From positions 1 to 34,206 of the IMG/VR virus record IMGVR_UViG_3300017605_000281: a stretch of DNA of 34,206 nucleotides; one strand, written 5' to 3'. Positions 22,145 to 30,357 of this stretch are shown here, piece after piece (position 1 is the stretch's first letter; every line of letters starts with the position of its first letter). The position numbers and the translations under genes were made by a program. Under the pieces are notes generated by a model, which was given only the letters and a program-made list of their open reading frames with translations, had not been told where the DNA came from and searched no databases. This DNA comes from a virus.

Positions 22145-22881
22145 ATTGTGTAGTCCGCCTGATTCACTGTCGCTGAGACTGCAAACTGAATTGAGCTGAA
22201 CGTACCTGAGGTGACAACCCTCATGTACCGTTCAACCGCGAGGGTGCGGCTGGTCGCTATACGCTCATCCACGTGAGCGCCAGTAACCAACGTGAACGCC
22301 CCACCCGCGATGTCCGCGAAGGCATCGCCTGCACCGTTGTCGGAGGATCCCTGTAGCTTGATTGTGCAGTTAGTACCCGTAAATGCGAACACCTGCAAAT
22401 ACGCCTGTAGCCCGAAGGCGAAAGGCGTTGTGAAATCAACCCCTGTGCCGTTGGTCGGTGCAGCGTCGGTACGCTTGCCCGCGGTGAGGGTGAGCCCCCA
22501 GTCCAGCCACCACGCATTAGACAACGCCACAACGTCTAGCGTTAGCTCTCCTGACTGCTCCCGCTTGGGGTTATAGGTGGTCTGCTTGGCTACCATGTTG
22601 GCAGCCGGTACGCCCTGCTGGGCGCGATGGAAGTAGGTAACCACCCGGTCGGTACGCGGGAGCGGACCCAATGCTAGATGTGCATTGGTTGCGTTGAAAT
22701 AACTAGTCCAGTCAATCTCCCCGGTCAACTGCCCGGCTTGCCGCTCAAACGCTAGCTTGTCGATGCCGGTCATTTCGATCGGACCAGCATCCTTCGCAAT
22801 CTTCCCGACACTGTTGGTATCCCCCGATAGGTCATACCCACCAACGTAGAGATTGGCGCCCAAACCTGACTGCTTTGCCAT
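22141..22881 (-). CDS. Major tail (tube) protein
   Basis: The 246-residue protein begins MAKQSGLGANLYVGGYDLSG and has EMTGIDKLAFERQAGQLTGE, then FHRAQQGVPAANMVAKQTTY. This is the pattern of actinophage tail tube proteins: an N-terminal tube fold with a DK-ER block. The last 80 or so residues (TIKLQGSSDNGAGDAFADIA to QFAVSATVNQADYTI) may be an extra surface domain. ATG at 22881 with GGAGG upstream. Its position after the tail terminator candidate fits. Confidence 0.8.
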   Translation of the reverse strand: MAKQSGLGANLYVGGYDLSGDTNSVGKIAKDAGPIEMTGIDKLAFERQAGQLTGEIDWTSYFNATNAHLALGPLPRTDRVVTYFHRAQQGVPAANMVAKQTTYNPKREQSGELTLDVVALSNAWWLDWGLTLTAGKRTDAAPTNGTGVDFTTPFAFGLQAYLQVFAFTGTNCTIKLQGSSDNGAGDAFADIAGGAFTLVTGAHVDERIATSRTLAVERYMRVVTSGTFSSIQFAVSATVNQADYTI

Positions 22882-22893
22882 TCGTTCACCTCC

Positions 22894-23379
22894 TTAGGGT
22901 GTCTGTGTCCACACGTCATTGACAATCACTGGCACCTGAATATCGAACACCCGGAACATGCGGTTATCGATTTCCAAGAATCCAGCCTCCGCACCGAGCG
23001 GCGTGCCCGCGGCGCCTAGTAGGTCTACGTTGCTCACGCCAATTGCGTCTAGACCAAAGTCGAAATCATCATGGTACCGCCGGATGATGTTCGCAGTTGC
23101 CCGCAGCATCATCGGATCAATTGCGTCCTGCGGCTCTTTCAGCATGTCTTTGTAAAGCCGGATGATGAAGACCAACACCGCGCTTGTGCTGTTGACTCCG
23201 GAGCGCGCGACGAACGGCAGCATCCGCTGTACCCACACAGCAGCCGTCATGCCCGAGCGAGGTGCGCGCTTAGGCTCGTGCGTGTTCACCTTGTCGAAGT
23301 AGCCGGTAGCCTGCACGTCCGACACCACCGCATCGATGATGGGATCGATCCAACTTTCCGAAGCATCGGGCAGCGTCAT
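22894..23379 (-). CDS. Tail terminator-like protein (161 aa)
   Basis: The product begins MTLPDASESWIDPIIDAVVS, has the strand LVFIIRLYKDML and RATANIIRRYHDDFDFG, and ends DIQVPVIVNDVWTQTP. Size, alpha/beta pattern and position between the connector-type protein and the tail tube fit a tail terminator or completion protein, which caps the finished tail. Sequence alone does not decide between the two. Confidence 0.65.
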   Translation of the reverse strand: MTLPDASESWIDPIIDAVVSDVQATGYFDKVNTHEPKRAPRSGMTAAVWVQRMLPFVARSGVNSTSAVLVFIIRLYKDMLKEPQDAIDPMMLRATANIIRRYHDDFDFGLDAIGVSNVDLLGAAGTPLGAEAGFLEIDNRMFRVFDIQVPVIVNDVWTQTP

Positions 23380-23774
23380 TTGTTCATCTCCGCTATGAAG
23401 GCATTAACGAGAGGCTGCGCTAGCTTCGCCTTATCCTTCTGCATGCTCTGCTTCACGATGCGGAACGTGGAATAGCCCTTAAACCGCGTGAGCTTATTGC
23501 GGCTGCCCACACCCTCAAGCCAGCCGCCATAAATCACACCACTGTCGGATACTCCGCGGTAGGTCTGCCTCCGGTCGACAACTACCTTTGATTCGTAGTA
23601 GCCGGTAGGGTGTTGCAGCACTTGCCCTAGCCGCTGCATGATTCGCTGTAGGGCTTCCTGCGCGAGGGCATCGTTAATGCTGACCACCATCCGTGCTGCC
23701 GCTGCTTGCGTGGCAGAGGCGGAAAAGATGGTGCCCTTTTGCTTGATATCGACGTTCAGCCGGAGAGTAGGCAT
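23376..23774 (-). CDS. Head-tail connector/neck protein (HK97 gp10-like)
   Basis: The 132-residue protein begins MPTLRLNVDIKQKGTIFSAS. It has GYYESKVVVDRRQTYRGVSD, then VIYGGWLEGVGSRN and FKGYSTFRI, blocks typical of the neck family in actinophages. It joins head and tail at the connector. ATG at 23774 overlaps the adaptor stop; its own stop overlaps the tail terminator start. Confidence 0.8.
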   Translation of the reverse strand: MPTLRLNVDIKQKGTIFSASATQAAAARMVVSINDALAQEALQRIMQRLGQVLQHPTGYYESKVVVDRRQTYRGVSDSGVIYGGWLEGVGSRNKLTRFKGYSTFRIVKQSMQKDKAKLAQPLVNAFIAEMNK

Positions 23775-24844
23775 TAAATTGCCCCGATCCGCGTTCCGGG
23801 TGCTCGACCGATAGCACGCATGGCCCGGTCCCGTAGGTCTTCTAGACCCTGCCCTGCTCCCGCCTGGCGCTCAGCATCACCCGATCCCACGGTGCGCGCG
23901 TAGGCGCTGCTGTTCTGCTCAAGCAGCACAACCGCTTCGGCTATGTTCAGCTCATTCAGGATGGGCGGAAACTCGTGCGCGTAAACCGCTGTGGCTGCGT
24001 TGTGGGCGGCTGCCGTGGAGCCCAGCACCCCGCGGCGCAAGCTGAATTGTCGGGGCACGTAGACGGTTGCGCCAGAGGTGTGCGCGGCCAACGTGGTACC
24101 GTCCCACGCCCGAGCAACCAGGAGTGTATTACCAGCAATATCCTTGACTAGCATGCGCTCAGCGTCGATGAGGATCGTTTCACCCACCACGAAATTAGCC
24201 GCGGACGCGACCGTAAGAATCTGTGCGTTCTGGTTGGCGGTAGGAGAGTTGGTAATGGTCTGCCCGCTCGTGATGAAGCGGCGCCCGGAGATCACCACAC
24301 GCTCACTCTCAATCTTGAGCAGTGAGCCCACACCGAGGGGCAACAGGCCCGCTACGGGGTCAATGGTCACTGTGGCAGCGACGTTGGTAAGCGCGCCATT
24401 CAGCGTACCCGCTGCATCGGTGGTAGCCGTTTCCGAGTAGCCGGCTACACCCGTGATGTGTACGGACTGCTGAAATGTCGGACCCCCACCGAAGGCCGCA
24501 TTGCTCGACAAGTTGACTTCTAGGATGCTGTAGGGGGGCTCCGCAAGATCATCCCCACGGCGGAGGATGCACGATGACGTGATGTCGGTGCTGCCGACTA
24601 GCACCTGTTCTAGCGACACCATCTCGTTGCGCCCCAAGTAGATGCGCCAGTCAGGTGCGTACTGATAGTTAGGCCAGTCCATCGAGAAGGTACGCCGCTC
24701 GGGGTAGTAGCGCCGCCGTAGGAAGCCCTCCGCGGAACGCGCACCAGCGTCAATCTTCTGGTCTACCAATGCGTCGTTAAATGCTGTATCTGCGATTTCA
24801 AGTGAGCCCTTCACTTGCTCACGTGTCGCATACCAAATTCCCAT
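23774..24844 (-). CDS. Head-to-tail adaptor protein (long)
   Basis: The N-terminal region (MGIWYATREQVKGSLEIADT, then ARSAEGFLRRRYYPERRTF) is an HK97 gp6-like adaptor start that docks under the portal. The middle (about 90-280) is a beta-rich insertion (VTIDPVAGLLPLGVGSLLKI, TVASAANFVVGETILID). The C-terminal helices return to adaptor character. At 356 residues it is much longer than simple adaptors, and the insertion could be exposed at the neck. ATG 24844. Confidence 0.78.
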   Translation of the reverse strand: MGIWYATREQVKGSLEIADTAFNDALVDQKIDAGARSAEGFLRRRYYPERRTFSMDWPNYQYAPDWRIYLGRNEMVSLEQVLVGSTDITSSCILRRGDDLAEPPYSILEVNLSSNAAFGGGPTFQQSVHITGVAGYSETATTDAAGTLNGALTNVAATVTIDPVAGLLPLGVGSLLKIESERVVISGRRFITSGQTITNSPTANQNAQILTVASAANFVVGETILIDAERMLVKDIAGNTLLVARAWDGTTLAAHTSGATVYVPRQFSLRRGVLGSTAAAHNAATAVYAHEFPPILNELNIAEAVVLLEQNSSAYARTVGSGDAERQAGAGQGLEDLRDRAMRAIGRAPGTRIGAI

Positions 24845-24881
24845 GTCACCTCCCGGATGCTTTCTACGGACGTACGATGAC

Positions 24882-24906
24882 TAACTATTTAGTTATGCAC
24901 AACTAA
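24882..24906. repeat. Overlapping AT-rich palindromes upstream of the adaptor gene's downstream neighbour
   Basis: TAACTATTTAGTTA (about 24882-24895) is a 14-bp palindrome and TTAGTT-ATGCAC-AACTAA (24889-24906) is a second one sharing an arm. They lie in the 64-bp gap between the 84-aa gene and the adaptor gene, one of the few gaps in the structural operon. It may be an operator or promoter element. Confidence 0.45.
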
Positions 24907-24908
24907 GC

Positions 24909-25163
24909 TTATTTCAATTTGCAGTGATACTCGTGTCTCAGGTTGTGGATGGTTTCCGCGAATTGCTTGCCCGAAGCTGTAGGGGGAGGATGTGCCTGGT
25001 ATTGATCATCAATCTGAATCCACATTTTGCATAGGCGCTGGTCTGAACGCACCTGCACATAGTGTGTGTACCAAATTCCTGAGCCCGCCATGAGCATAAA
25101 CGCCAGCACCACTAGCACCCACGCAAACCGCCGGTACCACCGCGGAACAGCAATCCCTGTCAT
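24909..25163 (-). CDS. Membrane protein, single-pass (84 aa)
   Basis: The product begins MTGIAVPRWYRRFAWVLVVL, with a transmembrane helix at about residues 12-33 and an outside domain of 50 residues bearing two Cys (RLCKMW, YHCKLK) that may form a disulfide. ATG at 25163 lies four bases after the stop of a frame encoding a membrane helix (25167). A small membrane protein among head/connector genes is unusual. I recall similar genes in Streptomyces phages, with no set role; a spanin-like or superinfection role is conjecture. Confidence 0.65.
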   Translation of the reverse strand: MTGIAVPRWYRRFAWVLVVLAFMLMAGSGIWYTHYVQVRSDQRLCKMWIQIDDQYQAHPPPTASGKQFAETIHNLRHEYHCKLK

Positions 25164-25166
25164 TGG

Positions 25167-25250
25167 TCACCCCCACTGCTGACCGGCTAGGACAATGGCA
25201 ATCACGAGAGCAATTACTACGCAGATGGCGGAGATTGGGACGATGGTTCG
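25167..25250 (-). other. Open frame encoding a membrane helix without a usual start
   Basis: The frame ending at 25167 reads TIVPISAICVVIALVIAIVL and then AGQQWG before TGA, four bases before the next gene's ATG. No ATG or GTG precedes the helix locally; the nearest in-frame GTG upstream is 25457, which would make a 96-residue protein almost fully overlapping the 78-aa gene. It is in the -1 frame relative to that gene. It may be a frameshift extension, a rare-start gene or chance. Confidence 0.35.
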
Positions 25251-25453
25251 GACGTAGGCACTGGCTCCGTTGTGCGGGTGGACATCAAGGCTCGCACGTG
25301 GGAGAGGGGCAGACCTAGGAGCGTCGCGCAAATGAGCATCGCTACCGGATCCCACGAGTGGGTTACCGCCTGGCCCACTACCCCGATAAATCCTGCTGAC
25401 ATAGCTAGGATGTCCCGCACTATCTTGACCGCGTAGTCTGTCCTCTGGCTCAC
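25217..25453 (-). CDS. Membrane protein, two helices (78 aa)
   Basis: GTG at 25453 gives MSQRTDYAVKIVRDILAMSA, with hydrophobic helix FIGVVGQAV and a second one DPVAMLICATLLGLPLSHV, then a polar Thr/Ser/Pro tail. A longer in-frame ORF to 25822 would read through the antisense of another gene and is rejected. It resembles a small holin-like protein, yet it is between head and connector genes. The hairpin at 25494-25527 precedes it. Confidence 0.6.
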   Translation of the reverse strand: MSQRTDYAVKIVRDILAMSAGFIGVVGQAVTHSWDPVAMLICATLLGLPLSHVRALMSTRTTEPVPTSEPSSQSPPSA

Positions 25454-25493
25454 GCACGTTGCTACCTGTCTGCTGTAGGGGTAAAGGGTGGTG

Positions 25494-25527
25494 CGGTGTG
25501 GGGCACCCCGGAGAGTGCCCCACACCG
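25494..25527 (-). terminator. Strong hairpin after head genes (attenuator/terminator-like)
   Basis: A perfect 13-bp stem (CGGTGTGGGGCAC with GTGCCCCACACCG) closes an 8-nt loop, two bases after the stop of the 130-aa gene. On the minus strand it is followed by CACCACCCTTT, a weak U-tract. It may reduce transcription from head genes into connector and tail genes or protect the 3' end of head mRNA. Confidence 0.6.
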
Positions 25528-25529
25528 TG

Positions 25530-25922
25530 TCAGAAATCGAATTCCCCGCCCGCGGCCTCATCGTCGGCGGATGCGGTGCGCCGCCTACTGGTGCGCTTGG
25601 TTGGGCTCGATTTAGTGGATACCGTCTCCATCGTCGGGCCATGTCCACCCGTCGAAGTTGCAGCGGAGTTGGCTTCCTCGTCCTGTTGCTTGGAGGGGCT
25701 GTCCGTCGTTGGGGCATGCTGTGGGCGGGAGCGCGTCGCGGACGGCTTTGATGTCGTGCCGCTCTCTGAGGATGGCGTAGAGTCCCCACCATCCGCCTGA
25801 TTGGGTTGTGATGGTCGGTCAACCTCCCCCAGCATCGCGCGCCGGATCCGTACGGGTGGTGTCGGATCCGTCAATTCATGGTCGGTGTAACTGTCGCCAG
25901 CCGCACGAGTGGACTTAGCCAT
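25530..25922 (-). CDS. Disordered Ser/Thr-rich head-module protein (130 aa)
   Basis: I start it at ATG 25922, overlapping the previous stop (ATGGCTAA). The product begins MAKSTRAAGDSYTDHELTDP, is rich in Ser, Thr, Pro and charged residues, and ends in a basic patch (TKRTSRRRTA) and the acidic Phe-terminal end AAGGEFDF. No folded domain is seen. In this position it may be a minor capsid protein or assembly factor. The acidic Phe end is shared with two unrelated proteins in the replication module. Confidence 0.6.
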   Translation of the reverse strand: MAKSTRAAGDSYTDHELTDPTPPVRIRRAMLGEVDRPSQPNQADGGDSTPSSESGTTSKPSATRSRPQHAPTTDSPSKQQDEEANSAATSTGGHGPTMETVSTKSSPTKRTSRRRTASADDEAAGGEFDF

Positions 25923-26172
25923 TCGTGCCCTCCGGCTGGTCAGCGGCGGGCTCCTCGTCAGTATCGAACGTGAGCGTAAATGCCTGGCCCATCGGGAAAT
26001 GCACCGCAACCTCAGGGGTCACAGTCATTGCTAGATTGAGGCTGGGCGTGGCGTAAGCCCACTCCTGGTTACGCCCATCCGCGTAGTCCGCGGAGAGCCC
26101 CACGGAATGCGCGTACACAGGATCGCCAAGAGCGTCATTCTTGTAAACCTTGACCTTCGCGGTTACTGACAC
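25915..26172 (-). CDS. Small head-module protein (85 aa)
   Basis: GTG at 26172 follows AAGGAG. The product begins MSVTAKVKVYKNDALGDPVY, with beta-strand patterns (LNLAMTVTPEVAVHFPMG, FTLTFDTDEE) and a disordered acidic end. Linkage to the capsid and the 174-aa protein suggests a virion surface or decoration role. No family named. Confidence 0.65.
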   Translation of the reverse strand: MSVTAKVKVYKNDALGDPVYAHSVGLSADYADGRNQEWAYATPSLNLAMTVTPEVAVHFPMGQAFTLTFDTDEEPAADQPEGTNG

Positions 26173-26184
26173 TTAATTTACTCC

Positions 26185-26709
26185 TTAAGCGTTAGGCTGC
26201 GCGATGAGATCCGGGCGCCGCATGATCTTGAGCCCACTCAGGACGTAGAACACGCCACCGAGGATCGTGCCACCCGAACCGGGGTCCGCGATGTCGACAG
26301 ACAACCAGGCGTAGCCGGCATCGAGAGAAGCGGCCTCTACCTCAAAGAAAACCATTGCCTGGTTGGCAGCCTTAACCGCCCCAGCGTCAGCCAGCGCCAG
26401 CGTCGCAGAAGCGGCCTGAGTAACCTCAGTCCACGCCTCCGTGCCAGCGAGGGCAGCCGCCGTGCTCTTGTAGTACCAATCGGTGATGGCAGCCAAGTCC
26501 TGAGAGGTACCGCCCGTGTTAGCGGTGTGCTCCCGTAGCTTGATGTTGATGGTGTCAGTGCCCGCGCTGGCTGCGTTCTTAAAGAACAGCACCCCGAGGG
26601 AATCGTAATTCTTCATGTGCACGCGCTTGCCAGTGTTGGCACCCGCGGCAAGGTCAGCAACGGGGTTGATTCCCACCGCTAGGTCAACGGAAAAGCCTAG
26701 GCCACGCAT
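26185..26709 (-). CDS. Capsid-associated protein, possible decoration protein (174 aa)
   Basis: The product begins MRGLGFSVDLAVGINPVADL and has beta-rich sections (SLGVLFFKNAASAGTDTINI, AMVFFEVEAASLDAGYAWLS) ending YVLSGLKIMRRPDLIAQ. It lies directly after the major capsid gene. Gene order and a beta-sandwich-like pattern suggest a cement/decoration protein, but a minor head role is possible. ATG 26709 after AGAGAGGG. Confidence 0.6.
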   Translation of the reverse strand: MRGLGFSVDLAVGINPVADLAAGANTGKRVHMKNYDSLGVLFFKNAASAGTDTINIKLREHTANTGGTSQDLAAITDWYYKSTAAALAGTEAWTEVTQAASATLALADAGAVKAANQAMVFFEVEAASLDAGYAWLSVDIADPGSGGTILGGVFYVLSGLKIMRRPDLIAQPNA

Positions 26710-26727
26710 CTATTAATCCCTCTCTGC

Positions 26728-28080
26728 TTAGGCCAGCTTGATGAACGGGGAAAGCTTGTTGCTGGAACCATTCTGCGGGGTGATCGCGGAGTCAAGCCAC
26801 GGGCGCCCGTCAAGGCGCTCGATAACCCGGAACGCGGTCACATCGCTGTTGAACTTGAAATCTTCGGACTGACGCGCGCTCATCGCCTGTCGGTCACCAA
26901 TGAGGTAGAAACCGAAGTCGACAAAGTTGATGTCACCCGAGCTACCGACAGCGCGCGCCTTCTCAGACACGATGACCGGGCGCCCGAGGATGCTCAGCGG
27001 AGACTCAAGCGTGCCCGAGGGGAAACCCGCACCACCAAGCAGCATCGGGGTAGTGGTGCCACCAACCACGAATGGCATCGTGAGAAGGTTCGGGATCGCA
27101 TCCGGAGAAACAATCCAGATAGCCCGGTTAAGCGACTGGGGCAGCATCTGTGCGTACATGTTGGCGATGTCCGCCCAGTCGATATTCTGACCGGCGCCCG
27201 TACGGGTGATGGCGATAGCGGCATCCGCGTTCAGGAAGCCTAGCGGCTCACCAACGCCAGCACCGACAAAGAATGCCACATCCTCAAACCAGGCCAGCGC
27301 CTCAGGGAAAATGCTAGACAGGAAGGCATCCATGCTCGGCTGAGCGTCCCGAATAAGCTCATTCGGTACCTCGGTGTAGAGCACAAGCTTGTTAGCCCGT
27401 AGCTCGACACGGCCGAATTTCGGCTGGCTCTCCGTGAGGGTAGCGCCCTCCTCAGTCCAGTAGCCAGTCACACCACCGTAGACGCTGCTCACGTTGGAAG
27501 TGCTGTCCACCTTGGGGAACGGCACCGTAAGCGAATCCATCGGGATAACCCGCGCACGAGACCGCACGATAGCGGTCTCCAGGGATACAGACAGAAGCTC
27601 CGCCCGTAGCACCTCGGGAATCAGAAAGCCACCGTCGCTCGGCTTGACCGAAGAAAGGTCGTTGCGAAGCTCACCGAGCTTGCCAGACAGCGTGCTGTCC
27701 TTGTGACTGTGCTCAGAGATGGCGTGCATGAATCCCGCGAAGGTCTCAAACTTCGCATCATGCCGGGCGCCCAGCGCGGACTTGTTGTAAATGGTGCCCC
27801 GGACCGGGCGGCGCGAGTTGGGGTCACCAAGGTTCAACTTGCGGAACGTCTCGGCATCCGCGGTAGGGTGCTCACGCAGGTAGTTAATCATGAATGCCTG
27901 CGCCTGCTCGTCTACCTGCGCCTTGATACCAGGGTCGCTCTTGAGTCGGGCGTTTACCGTCGCGGTAGTGAATTCCGCGAATAGGTCCGGATCCGCCATG
28001 AGCTGCTTGACCTTGGCACGATCGGTGAGCATTTCGCGTAGCTCAACGTCGTTGGTGGGAATCGTGAGTGTAGCGCCCAC
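26728..28080 (-). CDS. Major capsid protein (HK97 fold)
   Basis: The 450-residue protein has an N-terminal helical delta/scaffold region (about 1-140) followed by the HK97 core. GGFLIPEVLRAELLSVSLET, LTVPFPKVDSTSNVSSVYGG, LVLYTEVPNELIRDAQPSMD and an adjacent ALAWFEDVAFFVGAGVGEPL are typical. The protease encoded upstream would remove the delta region during maturation. GTG at 28080 after GGAAGG. Assignment is firm. Confidence 0.94.
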   Translation of the reverse strand: MGATLTIPTNDVELREMLTDRAKVKQLMADPDLFAEFTTATVNARLKSDPGIKAQVDEQAQAFMINYLREHPTADAETFRKLNLGDPNSRRPVRGTIYNKSALGARHDAKFETFAGFMHAISEHSHKDSTLSGKLGELRNDLSSVKPSDGGFLIPEVLRAELLSVSLETAIVRSRARVIPMDSLTVPFPKVDSTSNVSSVYGGVTGYWTEEGATLTESQPKFGRVELRANKLVLYTEVPNELIRDAQPSMDAFLSSIFPEALAWFEDVAFFVGAGVGEPLGFLNADAAIAITRTGAGQNIDWADIANMYAQMLPQSLNRAIWIVSPDAIPNLLTMPFVVGGTTTPMLLGGAGFPSGTLESPLSILGRPVIVSEKARAVGSSGDINFVDFGFYLIGDRQAMSARQSEDFKFNSDVTAFRVIERLDGRPWLDSAITPQNGSSNKLSPFIKLA

Positions 28081-28086
28081 GGTCTA

Positions 28087-29028
28087 TTACCTTCCTGCTA
28101 GCAGTGACTTAGCCACAGCGACCATGTGGTCAACGTGAGATTGCGGTACGTGCGTATTGATTACCGGCGCCGGAGCACGATCGCGCCCAGCGTGCTTGTA
28201 GCCCCGGTTAGTCAGGGCGTGCTTGCGATGCATGAGCGCAGCGAGAGCCTGTGCAGGCTCATCCTCGTCAGGCTCATTCGGCCCCGGAGGCATCATCGGA
28301 TTTTCATCCTGATCAGGCTCCGGCGGAGCGTCCGCATCGTCCGGGGTATCGGTAGGTGCGGGCTTGCTGGAATAGACACTGTCCGCTAAGCCAAGGTCTA
28401 CGGCTTCCTGCGCGAATAGCCACGTCTCAGCCAGCATGCGGCTGCGCCACTCGTCAATCTCGCCACCCGCCTTAGCGGCGTAAATAGAGGCGATGTTGTC
28501 CGACTGCTTACCAAGGAAATCCGACATCTCGCGGAAGTCCTTGGCATTGCCCACGCCGTTGCCCAGCGCGTCATGGATCATCATCTGTGCGCCCACCATC
28601 ATCACGCACTCATCGCCACCCATCGCCACGATAGAAGCGGCGGAGGCGGCTAGCGCATCAACGTAGGTGGTCACGTTGGCAGGGCTACGCACCAGCGAAT
28701 TGTAAATAGCGATAGCGTCGAATACGCTACCGCCCGGCGAGTTGATATGGACGTTAATTTGCTCCACGTCCATCTCATTGATTGCCATCACCAATTCGTT
28801 GGCATCAACTCCGAATGAGCCTCCAATCTCATCGTAGATGAAGATGTCTGCTCCGTTGATGGTCGGGGAAGTGCCATCAACCTCGGGGTCTTCACCATCG
28901 GCATTACGGATGGTGAACCAAGGAAGCTTGGTGCTGGCAAACGCATCCGCTAGCTTGGGGTCGACGTTACGTAGGCGCTTGAGAATCTTCGCCTTAACGC
29001 CCGTGACTGCGCGATTGGTGGGATCCAT
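28087..29028 (-). CDS. Head maturation protease, ClpP-like (S14)
   Basis: The 313-residue protein has a ClpP fold in residues about 55-240. DIFIYDEIGGSFGV, INVHINSPGGSVFDAIAIYN, the nucleophile Ser129 in LAASAASIVAMGG and His152 in MMIHDALG are in the right order. It cuts the capsid scaffold region during head maturation. The C-terminal 90 residues are acidic/Pro-rich (DADAPPEPDQDENPMMPPG) and may act as an internal scaffold. ATG 29028. Confidence 0.93.
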   Translation of the reverse strand: MDPTNRAVTGVKAKILKRLRNVDPKLADAFASTKLPWFTIRNADGEDPEVDGTSPTINGADIFIYDEIGGSFGVDANELVMAINEMDVEQINVHINSPGGSVFDAIAIYNSLVRSPANVTTYVDALAASAASIVAMGGDECVMMVGAQMMIHDALGNGVGNAKDFREMSDFLGKQSDNIASIYAAKAGGEIDEWRSRMLAETWLFAQEAVDLGLADSVYSSKPAPTDTPDDADAPPEPDQDENPMMPPGPNEPDEDEPAQALAALMHRKHALTNRGYKHAGRDRAPAPVINTHVPQSHVDHMVAVAKSLLAGR

Positions 29029-29040
29029 GAATCTCCTTTC

Positions 29041-30357
29041 TTAACGGCGTGCTGCTAGCGCAGCGCTGGGCGGGGTATCGGTGGTGGGCGGGGCTTCCTC
29101 CGGGGCAAGAGCCAGCTCAGGGCTGGGCGCCGGAATGCCTACCCAGCGCATCGCAGGAAGCCCTACGGCTTCCGTGCTATCGTCCGGGTGGTAACCAGCC
29201 ATTACCAGATTGCGCAACGCGAGAGACTGTGCGGTGATGGTCTGGTTTTGCTGGTCCTGATTCGGGGGAATCGGGTTATCATAATCCAATTCCAGAGTCT
29301 TACCATTGGCAAACTGCGGAAGTAGGAAGGTGTTGATAGTTGCCTTCCATCGCTGCAACCGCGGTAGCGTCTGGCCTTCCGCCATGATCTCACGGCCGGC
29401 TTCCGCGTTGGCGCGGTTAACATCATCCACGGTGCCAAGCATCGGCTTCGGGAAGGCGAAAGCCTCGCGGATCAACTCGCGTGGCAGATTGCGCAGCGCC
29501 TCAAACTGCATGTCTTCCATACTGTATGGGGTAGGGATGTAATCCGCGTTCTCTAGTACCGCCACACGGTGAGCGTTGCTCACGCCCTGGTGCTGCTCAC
29601 GCCAGCGTGAGATAAATTCTTGAAACTCCCTATCCCCCATTTTGTAATCGACTTTGAGCACCCCTCCAGGCTGCGCACCGTTCAGGAAGAAATTGCGATT
29701 CCAGAGAGCGGCAGCACGCGACGAGTCAATGTCAGTAAGCACAGTCTGTACGGGTCCGCGCCCGCGGTACGGATCATCGGGGTTAGGGTACTTAAGTTGA
29801 ATTACCTGATCGGTCGTTAGCGGTACTTCCTCGCCATCGGGACCAATGTAAATCCAGCCAGTTAGGAATTTCGTCGGATGCTTCACGGGGTGCATGCGCT
29901 CCGGCCGGACTACCCACATTTCAACGGGTACGCCTGCAAACTTGTAGAGCACGATGAAGGTTTCCCCGGTCAATTCCATGTACTGCTGTGCGGCCTCGCG
30001 GAATAGCACACCCGGGTAGAAGTTATTAGGCATTTCCCATAGAATCGAGAAGGGGTGCCCGATGACTTCCTTGCGGCGCGACTTATCGCGCACGGAGGTA
30101 CGCTGGTATAGGTGCCAATCAACGGTACTGAACGCCCATGTAATTTGCGCTACGATGGCAAAGAGGGTACCGACTGCGCCGTGAGCCTCATAGGCTCGTA
30201 GCGCATCCGCACCCGGGGCGTTGCCGTTTGACCACAGCGAGAGGCCGCTAGTGTTGCGGCTGCTTGTGAAGGGGACCGGGGTCTCATTCCGGAGGATCAT
30301 GGCGCGCGCTCTGCCCGCCGCTGTTGCCGCTACTGACAGCAAATCACGCATTGTCAC
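29041..30357 (-). CDS. Portal protein (HK97-type)
   Basis: The 438-residue protein has portal landmarks: AVGTLFAIVAQITWAFSTVD, LTGETFIVLYKFAGVPVEMW, and a QVIQLKYPNPDDPYRGRGPV block. Further on are RNFFLNGAQPGGVLKVD, then PRELIREAFAFPKPMLGTVD. It forms the ring through which DNA enters the head. The last 40 residues are Pro/Ala-rich. The GTG at 30357 and ATG at 30351 are both possible; the start overlaps the membrane gene by 14 bp. Confidence 0.94.
   Translation of the reverse strand: MTMRDLLSVAATAAGRARAMILRNETPVPFTSSRNTSGLSLWSNGNAPGADALRAYEAHGAVGTLFAIVAQITWAFSTVDWHLYQRTSVRDKSRRKEVIGHPFSILWEMPNNFYPGVLFREAAQQYMELTGETFIVLYKFAGVPVEMWVVRPERMHPVKHPTKFLTGWIYIGPDGEEVPLTTDQVIQLKYPNPDDPYRGRGPVQTVLTDIDSSRAAALWNRNFFLNGAQPGGVLKVDYKMGDREFQEFISRWREQHQGVSNAHRVAVLENADYIPTPYSMEDMQFEALRNLPRELIREAFAFPKPMLGTVDDVNRANAEAGREIMAEGQTLPRLQRWKATINTFLLPQFANGKTLELDYDNPIPPNQDQQNQTITAQSLALRNLVMAGYHPDDSTEAVGLPAMRWVGIPAPSPELALAPEEAPPTTDTPPSAALAARR

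Noticed and set aside
25217-25822. 201-aa version of the two-helix membrane protein
   Set aside because: Its N-terminal part is an out-of-frame reading of the 130-aa gene and crosses the hairpin at 25494-25527.
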